From positions 1 through 64,000 of the forward strand of contig QANT01000025.1 in assembly GCA_003254885.1 (NCBI GenBank): a DNA stretch of 64,000 nucleotides. Reading direction: 5' to 3'. The position numbers and the translations under genes are program-made. This document shows, in pieces, positions 55,249 through 64,000 of this stretch. Position 1 is the first letter of the stretch; each line of letters begins with the position of its first letter. The notes below the pieces were generated by a model. It did not search any database, was not told the DNA's origin, and saw nothing but the letters and a program-made list of their open reading frames with translations. Origin of the DNA: Purshia tridentata (taxonomy: Eukaryota > Streptophyta > Magnoliopsida > Rosales > Rosaceae).

Positions 55249-58200
55249 TCAACATGCATCACGGTCTGAGTTAACCCGGTTGCTCGAAGGCTTGCCAATC
55301 TGTAAACAAGGAATTGGGGGGACAGTGGGAGTTCTCAACTCTCCAAAAGTCTGCCAGCAGAAGGGATCATACATGTGATAGTGTTCTTGCAGTGGCTTCA
55401 GCTGTATGCTGTTTAGTGTTACGTCTACACATGGTAGGCTGTCACTACAGGCGAAGTGTACAGGTTTTACTGTATATGTCCCTCTTATTCTCTCGTAGGT
55501 GATTCCCGATAGAGCCACAGCGGATGTTTGGTTTCTGCATGTGCGTTTGTCACAATAGAATTGGTCAATCACAATAGGAAGTTGAACTTCAGAAACTTGA
55601 ATGTTTGAGAACAGCACTCCCTGAACAGACCCTGATCCACCCTGCACATTTACAATTGGATTAGTAACTAATTTGAGGTGTTGGAAGAGCCCAGGTTTAG
55701 TGCGTGAAGAACACAATTCGTGAAGACTAGCTCATTTCTAGCATTAGGAACTCCCTGGAGGTGTATAAACTACTGAGCAGATATCGAGCAGCATCTCAAT
55801 TTTTTTTTTTTCTCTTAAGACTATTATGAATTCTGAAAACTTTTGTGTAGAAGAGATTTCTATGTTTGAAATGTCAAAGTTTAATATGTTTACTTCCTGA
55901 GTGAGCCATTCAACAAGTCATGAAGGTTGTAAATCTTGGCTCTCCTTATCAGAGAAAAGCAAAAGTACCAGCCTTATTTCCATACTTGGTAAGTTTCTGA
56001 ATCATATTGGAATTGCGGATGGTATTTATACCTGCCATGTCTTGACTCTGACACCAGTCATTGTATTGTGCATGATGATGTCTCGGACGGTGATGTTCGA
56101 GACACAGGCTTTGGTGTTATCCCTTCCTAAACTTCCGATGCTGATTCCATGCCCTGGTCCACAGTTCACATTGTGTACGTATACATTTGTGCATCCAGTT
56201 TGTATGGAAATACAGTCATCTCCTGCACAAGTCATTAGAATTCAAGAGCTTTTAGTTAACTATACTAGAGCTGTAAACCCATGTTACAATCACTATATCT
56301 ATCCATGTTAGACTGATTAACTTTGTCTTAAGCTTGGTGCATATTTCATGCCCTGTCCCTTGTCTGCATTGTTTATGCATATATTTGAGTTTATAGTTTG
56401 TTTTTATAGGAACAATCAATAATGCTCAACGTGTGAAGTGCTACGCTTGACATATTTGTCTTCTTATCTACTCTTTGTTGTATGTGAGCCGTTATTTAAG
56501 CTGAAATTGACAGAAGGGAAGGGGCATTCAGAAGTTCTAGGCTTCTAGCATCTGATGAAGACAAAATAAAAATTGAGGGAACACAACAAACAAGGATTGT
56601 TGTCAGTGGCCTTTAAAACCTAATCCTAAAGTGGATAGTCCACTGCTGATTTAGGGTGTGAAATGCATCATAACCAGTGGCCACAATGGTTAGTATGCAC
56701 TAGATTTCCAATTGCCACGTGTCAAACTATTGGAGGTCGGGGATTGTTGATCAATGGTGCCAATAAGCAGGATAAAATTGTCCATTGATTTTCCCAAATT
56801 ATAACTAGGTACCAAATTAAGCTTTACTAACTTGTACACATCCGGCGCACTGCATTGAACTCTCGCAATAGTAAAATATGAAACCTCGAATTTCATTTTG
56901 TTATCGGAGTTGGACAGAGTGCGCCGGAATGTGTAAATTAGAAAGTAAGGTAGGTGTGTACCACAAGCGAGAGTGGTGGTGTGGATGAGCACATCCCTGG
57001 AGTTCTGAAGGTGGATTCCATCTGTATTGGGGCTGTTGCCAGGGGACGAGACGCTCATGTCGTGGACCAACACCCCCACGCAGTTGTCAAACTTGAGATG
57101 GCATTGGGGGCTATTCTGAATTTTTATGCCCGTGACTGTCGCGTTAAAACTCCCGTAAAACCTCAGTGCCTGCGCAGCAAAAATACAACAATCATGTTAC
57201 TCACAACTGCACGGTCGATCAAGATCACAAAATAAGATCAGCTTCAAGTGGTCCTTACGGTCGGTTTGATGCTTGGCATTTTCCCACCCAGCTCGTTCCT
57301 TATCTTCACAGAAATTTTCAGCAACGGGACGATGAGTTTAACTAGATCTAGAAATTTAATTAATGAGCAATTATAGTAGATCATTTAATTAATTACCGGG
57401 ATTGTGCTGTTTAATGGTACGATGAGTTTTAGTTCGTCGTCTATGGGGTCTCCATAGGGAGAGTCTTTCCACCAAGATGAGCCTCGCCCATCAATCAAGC
57501 CCTTTCCCTGAACTGTTATTCCTCTTAGCTTTGTGAATAGAAGCCATTGAAACAGACCTTTACCCCAAGATGAGCCCGATGGAGCTATTATTGTGCCGTC
57601 CAGCTGCAAAATTTATAATTCTTTGAATATTGGATTGAGAATGCAAATCATAATTTTACAAAGGTTAATGACAGTCGTTCACACACGTTAATGCATGTAA
57701 TTGATCACTTCGAGTTTATCAACAGTTGATGATTGACGATCAGTGTATGCGTGCATGAGCAATTGAGGAAAGCAAACCTCAATTTCATAGTCGTGTGAAT
57801 TGCTCTCTTCTTTTTTGGGTTTTTCGAAAAGAAATGAAATGTTTTTGTTACTGTGTATGAATATTTGTTTTACCTGAAATATGATGTTCGGTTGGCAATA
57901 TGGGCCAGAGAAGGAGATGGGCCCCACAAGGAACACGTATTCAGATGGAACGATCATCGTTGACGCCTCAACTTTACAAGCAGCAGCCCATGCAGCTTGA
58001 AATGCCTGCATTCCACCAGAACAGAAACCTTCGTTAAGTACGACATAAGTTCATAACAAAGTAAGTAACTTTTTTTTTTTTTTACCACTACACAGTAACT
58101 CAGTAAGTAACTTTAAACGTAGGAATACGGTTGGTGTTAGTTTGTGCTGAACTGTATACAATTATTGTTGGAATCGTGACCCAACTGCCATAACGAGAAT

Positions 58201-59362
58201 AAAATTATTCATTGTGGCCCATGGGCCCCACCTGTTTGGGCCGTTCTGTTGTCGCTCTTTGGTCTCTTTTAGTATTTTTAATTTTTGTTTATTTTATTCA
58301 CATATAATTGTTTGTATTTAGTATGTACACCTTAAATTTTCTGCTATAAAACACTATAATAAGCTGTAATCATAATTAAAATACATTAATCAGTAGTTCG
58401 AGATAAGCGTACCCTCCCTTTCATATTCGGTGGACCTTATTATACGTTACACAGGTCATCATTTATGTCTTCAAGTATTCTTTGTAGACTACTACTATAT
58501 GATTTTACCATTAATTAATGAAAACAATAAAAATTAATTAAACTGACCAAACGCTGATTCTAAACGATACTTTGGGCAATTGACCATCGAACCCATGCAA
58601 TGCAAAGCAAAGCATGTCGTCTAAACCCATAAGAAATCACGTGCAAATGGTCCAAAAAGCTGAAAATTTGCCAAAATAACTATTTCGTTTCTACCAAAAA
58701 GAATGACCAATGATTAATTGACTAAATTAATACCTTTCAGACTCCTTTACTGATTAAGACCAGTCAATTACCTTACAGCTATCAACATGCTGGAATTTCT
58801 GGTAAATTTCATGAAATTGAAAATCAAGGCTCAAATAAGCCTTTGGGGTTCAGCCGAGGGTTGGTGGGATAAAGATTAAAATTAGATGGAAAAAATGGAT
58901 AACAAGATTTTGAAGTTAATTAGTTCAGTTAATTATTAATTAAGCAACAAAATATAATAAAATAATATGAGCACAATGCAAACGAACCTTTGTGTCATCG
59001 GTAGTTCCATCACCCTTAGCACCAAAATCTAGGACGTTAAAGGCGGAGCCACCATTCTGCGGCGGGCTTGTGACTGGAGTAGGTGGCAATGGTGGTGCCT
59101 TCTTGTTATGAGATGGAGATGGTGGCAATGGGGCCTTCTTGTTATGAGATGGAGCTTTTGGTTTTGATCCACTGTGGTGGTGACTACTACTACTGCCGTG
59201 AGAGCTGCTTTTTCCTTTTTTATTTGAGAGAGAAGCAGAGGAAGCTCTGCTTTGCCTCCAATGCCTGCCTCTTCTACCCATGCAAGCATCAAAATTAGAC
59301 GACCATACAAGAAAGCCAATTACAAGCATGGATGTGAGGCTTCTCAAACTAAACCCACCCAT
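55249..59362 (-). CDS. Polygalacturonase, GH28, secreted (7 exons)
   Basis: Pectin-degrading glycoside hydrolase family 28 protein resembling the Arabidopsis At1g48100 group (recalled). Exons on the minus strand are 59362-58988, 58005-57874, 57603-57397, 57303-57259, 57169-56962, 56222-56032 and 55641-55249, giving 516 residues. A hydrophobic signal peptide spans about residues 5-27. Residues 28-105 are Ser/His then Lys/Pro-rich with two SHNKKAP repeats, like a cell-wall-binding hydroxyproline-rich linker. The catalytic domain starts at [17 protein letters not shown]. All four GH28 motifs are present: SPNTDGIH (Asn301, Asp303), GDDC (Asp324/325), GPGHGIS (His347) and RVKTW (Arg381, Lys383), the usual RIK position with Val. 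Intron 1 is nearly 1 kb. A GA-repeat leader and a TATA-like box precede the ATG. Confidence 0.95.
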
Positions 59363-59388
59363 TTTAGCTCAATGTGGTATGTGGATGA

Positions 59389-59390
<2 letters not shown>

Positions 59391-59424
<34 letters not shown>
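59391..59424. repeat. (GA)n microsatellite in the polygalacturonase leader
   Basis: About 17 GA units, 30 bp before the ATG, so (TC)n in the transcript. Confidence 0.9.
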
Positions 59425-59427
<3 letters not shown>

Positions 59428-59490
59428 TGTGTCTGTGTGTTTTTTTTTGTGAGGGTCTGGTTTAGATATCCAAAACAAGTGGTAGCTGTG

Positions 59491-59500
59491 CTTAAATAGA
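59491..59500 (-). promoter_or_regulatory. TATA-like box of the polygalacturonase gene
   Basis: The minus strand reads TCTATTTAAG, about 130 bp upstream of the ATG. Confidence 0.5.
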
Positions 59501-59518
59501 AGGAGCATGCAGTACGAA

Positions 59519-59541
59519 GCTAGCTAGCTAGCTAGCTAGCT
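59519..59541. repeat. (TAGC)n microsatellite
   Basis: Five to six perfect TAGC units. Similar short TAGC runs occur at 5575-5590 and 27349-27372. Confidence 0.9.
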
Positions 59542-62500
59542 TAATGATGGGACAGACATAAGCTGGGAATTAATTGAAACGTATAATTTTGATAATGCTA
59601 GGCATTTCTGATTTTCATTCTGGTTTCTTTCAATTGGCTCTTTAATTAATTATCATGTTTTCTTTTTTGTGAATTATAGTTGGAATTTTTGCTTACCCCA
59701 CCAACAGGGTCCATTCCATGCCACATATGCGAATATCGCTGTTTATTGCAATTTTCATTGTTCAATTGCTTGTGCCAATCAAACACAATTGTCCTTTAAG
59801 CATTCTAACCCTAATTGCTTTTTTAAATGTTCGTAATGATATACATCGCAGAAAATCATACATTAACGCAACAACTAATTATGTGTTCTAAAATTCTTAA
59901 TTCTTAAATAAATAGAAAATAATTCCATTGTATTAATTACTTTTTTCTAGCTAGCTACTTACTTAATCAGTATTAATATATTGGTTTAAGTTAATTAGGA
60001 GATGTTGATGTAAAAGCCAAATCCAAAGGGGCACACGTGAATGGGTCTAGGTGTGTGAAGGCCCGGCACTGATTGTAACAGCACTTTATGGTCACATGCA
60101 ACGTTCACGGGCCACTCTTAATTTCTTGCTATTAAATTCTAAACTATATAAGTATATATGCTTGCAAAGTTGCAAGCTTGAGCTTCTCTACAATATCCAT
60201 ACCCTTTCTTTTATTCAACCAATAATGCATTCCTATTTTCCCAAAAGGGCCAAAACCAGTGATTGATAGTCTGATAGAGAGACAGATATTAATTCCCAAC
60301 AAAAGATTGAGTAAATTTGATTTTTTTTTTTGGATTCTTAACAATATATATAGGATTATGTAATAACTCCAAAATGAATTGTATTAATCAAATAATTCAT
60401 CTGAAAGAAAATCTCATGCGCACATGGTTTTGCACTTTTGCCTTTTCGGTTTAGATGGTATTCTGAAGGAAAAACAAAATAGTACAAGCATATCAGGACC
60501 AAGAGTACAATTACACCTAATATATTTTAATAATTTATGTCACAAACCTTTGGAAAAGATAAAAGATTGCTTTCTTTCAAGTCACATGTTTAACATTTGA
60601 TATGGAAAAATGCTTTTATAGGAAGATAATTAATGAAGATCATGATTTGATATTTTATAAAATAGAAAGAAATTAGGTGCCGTACAGAAACAGCATCAGC
60701 TTTGATAATTGAGATTCTTGTGGAATAGTTGTCATGCAGAAAACCAAAGCTATTCATTCCCTACCTTTTTCTTGCTAATTTTCTTTTTCTATTTTGGTTA
60801 ATGTAAGCTAGAGGCCTTAATTTCACTCGAATTTAATCAAAGTATTTGAGGAATTAATGTATGGCTTAGCTTCTCAGAATTCTAAGAAAATGATAATTGG
60901 AATAATATTTATATATATATATATATACAAAGAAGGAAAGAAAACAATATGCATGTAGATGATATATATCGATCTGTTTCTCTTTGTGTAGTTGAATTAA
61001 TGAAGGTTTATCATGTATGGTGTATATCATGACTCATCATCGATCAGATGGAGCTTGGGGAAAAAACATGAGGCCACATGAACGTCCCCATCGATGGTTG
61101 TTTTCTGTGGCCGTAAATTTACGGAAATGGCAGTCAGAGCTGATCGATCGAGAACTTAAAGTAGGTAGCATGGCATGCATGCACACCTCAATTTCATTAC
61201 CCACACCACAATAATATATTTAAGCTTTTCCTTAACCTTTTCCTGCATGCAGTCCCTTTCCGAATCTAGATTTCCCACCATCAATGTTATCTCTCTTGTT
61301 TCATACAACAAATTAATGCTACACATAATACAACTAATTAAATTTGTACTGAAAACCGTTAAACTTACTAATAACTTAGTATTTAACTGTACCCAATTCC
61401 CAACTATATTCTTAATTTTTTCGGATCGAGGAATATTAAACATTAATTAGATGCAAAATTATTTAATATACTGTTATACATAATGTATACGTACACAAAG
61501 AAACCACCTGTGACATATCTTGATTTAATTTTTAATCCCAATTTGGTTGGTTTGCATGGAATATTTTAATTTGTGACAACTATGGTCACTGTTGACCTGA
61601 CAGACTTGTGAATACGTTATCATTAAGACACTTGGAAAGAGAGGATTGTACGTATGACTTTCTTAGCCGTCTTTTTGTGCTTCGCTGCATTTCATGCTCG
61701 TGAACTTTTGAGTACCCTCTCGTGAACCCCATGCGTATTAATCTAGACATGATTAAGTGATTGATTAGCGTTCCTTCAATTCTCTTTCATTATTAATTTG
61801 AGAGAACATGTTTCAGTCACTGCCCAAGGGATCAAAATTTTCATGCATCAACTTAATTATAAGTTTATAACCACAACACGTACAACCTCTTAATTTATAT
61901 ATAACTTGTCTAACAATTACATATACAGTTATACTGCATGCATGCCCAAAAAGATTGCATAGAAATTTTATACACTTTGTTGTCATTTTCTGTGTACTAA
62001 TCTAGCTTTCACACAAGCATGGTTAGTTGGTCCAAAGAAGGAGATTACACAAAGCATATTTTAAATCTTGGGACTAAAGCAACAACTTAAGCGTACTTAC
62101 ATGATCGTCTTGATTACTCTGAAGCTAATTAATGAGTTAATTACTTTCTAAATAAACTGTTTTTCCCTTTGTGCATTAAGACATGCAAATGACTAATTAT
62201 GAGATGAAAAGGCACTTTTGGATCGGATCACCTAATTGAACATTTGGTACAACAGAATGTATGATGCAGCTAGCTGATCAAAAGGGATCAATGTCACAGA
62301 CTCACAGTGGGTACGTCTAAATTAATTAATTCCCAGTGTGGATCTAAAACAGAAAAAAAATGGGGGAGAAAAAAAAAAAAAAACCATATGACCCTGTAAG
62401 AATTTCAACATCAGTACATCAGCATCCATATTACATGTTGCTGGTGATAACACAGTGTGGAAGTGCAACAGTTGAGTTGGTCCTACAAATTGCAATCAGT

Positions 62501-64000
62501 ACTAATGACCCGATTGAAAGAAAGTAACTTGCAAGCAAAGGGTCACGGATGTTTCTAAAATTTGGAGCTACGTCCTAGCTTGCTATATGAAACATATATA
62601 TATAATGAACGATTTCATCAATCAATTAATATTATTCACAAAGAACAATGCAAATTAAGCAATATCTGATTTGAAAGCTTTCCCATTGGGGGTTTCTCAT
62701 TGTTGCTGCTGCTGATGATGATGCTATAGTTATATATGGATGGTGCAGTGGTTGTGCATGTGAATTTTGATCAGTTAATTGGAAAACTCATTTTATTGCT
62801 TATCATCATTTTATTAAATTTAGAAAGACAAAGTGCTTTTGTCCCCACCCTTTTTGTTTGTACACATTTCAACCTCAGTTTATGGCCTACAGAAAAAAGC
62901 CATATATTTTTTAGCCACAATCACGGATCACTTTGAGCTACAGATCGATCGAGCTAGCCCCGCATCGATCAGATCATGTATTGTTTCTTTGGGGACAACA
63001 TCTCAGAGACCTTTCTCTGTTTCTTCTTCTTCCCTCTTGACTTCAGACTTAGCATATATTAATGCATGATATGCCACATGAGTCACATGACCCTTAATCA
63101 AAGGCATGTATATATATGTATATTATATATAAGACGGGGATTTAATTCGTATGAGCAATGAATAAGCATGAAAGCAGGCCCAATACTGTGTTGACACATC
63201 ATGATGGCTGCAGCATATTATGAACTATTTACTATTGTGCTCTCATGCTTATTTACTGTTCATCCGCATTGGATCTGCCTCATTATATATGTGTGTGTTT
63301 TTTAACTTTTTACTGAGTAACAGAGACAATAATTTGGGTTATGATTATGTGCACAGTGCCCTACTGTGCATACACATGTGCGAGTGCGATGTGCCTTCCT
63401 GTTGTTCAATCTGGAATGTATCAGATTCAGTTTTGATGCAATAAACAAGTACCATCAGTACGATTCACCATCTAGAATGTGCAGTTAAAACTAAAGCTGC
63501 AATAAAATGGATGGGAAAGTTTAAAAAAAGAAAAAAGGACAAAGAGCTTTTTCATTTGCTAATTTATAGCAATTGAGTTGTGAATCTAGTAAAGAAAAGG
63601 GCTTGGCAATTTCATCTTCTTGTATATACATACCTATGCATTGGGTAAATTTGTAGTTTTGCATTAAGTGGCCACCTTATCATCTGAAAAAAGAGTGTGG
63701 CCTAAACACTCTTCGAAGTCCCGAGCTTGTCTGCTGCCTTACATTATTAGAATGGACCCAAGTCAGGAATAAATGAATGAGAGAAATTCAGACGACTATG
63801 GACACAACCACTAAATGTTACAAACTAGTCATCTTGGTGGCCCCTTGCTTCATTTGGAATTTCAATTTCTTTTTGTCTTTCTCATTAGTACTTTAAAGTC
63901 CAATCTCATCTGATAGCAATCTGCCCAAGTCTTATGGATGGGCACTCTATCTCTTCGCATTGGATTCTACTCTCGAGCAGTTTGATATATATTGTTGGTT
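59542..64000. other. Intergenic to the window end, about 4.5 kb
   Basis: AT-rich DNA with short TA runs (near 60909-60925). Open stretches stay below 100 codons and show no domains or splice partners. I see no gene. Confidence 0.6.

Noticed and set aside
59083-59298. Plus-strand ORF with repeated CYEME motif
   Set aside because: It is the antisense shadow of the SHNKKAP repeats in the polygalacturonase linker.

Overview
The window is nuclear DNA from a flowering plant, almost certainly a eudicot. Genes are split by short AT-rich GT-AG introns, intergenic DNA is AT-rich, and the gene set is plant-specific (SAUR, LOG, KORRIGAN-type GH9, peroxisomal naphthoate synthase, pectin-degrading GH28). 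The overall look would fit a woody rosid such as Prunus, but that is an impression, not a demonstration. No bacterial, organellar or CRISPR features were seen, and no LTR retroelement or virus-like element was recognised.

Layout. 1-7.3 kb: a palindromic MITE (about 1.74-2.07 kb), an intronless SAUR50-like gene (minus strand), then about 4.5 kb with no gene. 7.4-10.5 kb: plastid-type ATP sulfurylase (minus, 5 exons). 10.5-13.7 kb: spacer with a 155-bp direct duplication and a nested hairpin. 13.7-22.6 kb: a 23-exon nuclear-type XRN2/XRN3 5'-3' exoribonuclease (plus). 22.6-28.7 kb: gene-free. 28.7-30.6 kb: LOG cytokinin-activating enzyme (plus, 7 exons). 32.4-35.5 kb: membrane-anchored GH9 endoglucanase 10-like (minus, 6 exons), with a fresh 126-bp tandem duplication just beyond its stop. 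36.7-43.6 kb: a local duplication complex holding a gutted F-box remnant, an intact gene with three Myb/SANT-like cassettes, a stub of that gene's 5' end, and an intact F-box gene. 43.6-47.8 kb: spacer with a TIR MITE. 47.8-49.6 kb: an uncertain K/E-rich gene (minus). 49.67-50.94 kb: a PIF/Harbinger-type DNA element carrying a Myb-like ORF fragment. 51.1-51.3 kb: another foldback MITE. 52.1-54.3 kb: peroxisomal DHNA-CoA synthase (minus, 9 exons) with a PTS2. 55.2-59.4 kb: GH28 polygalacturonase (minus, 7 exons). 59.4-64 kb: gene-free.

The genes are independent eukaryotic units, not an operon. By family they cover auxin response, sulfate assimilation, RNA decay, cytokinin activation, cellulose and pectin remodelling, phylloquinone synthesis and regulation. 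The most unusual content is the F-box / triple-Myb/SANT duplication complex, a 68-bp perfect palindrome with 9-bp target duplications inside it, and the Harbinger element immediately upstream of the uncertain K/E-rich gene. Exon boundaries were worked out by hand: all introns listed are GT-AG and keep the frame across every junction.
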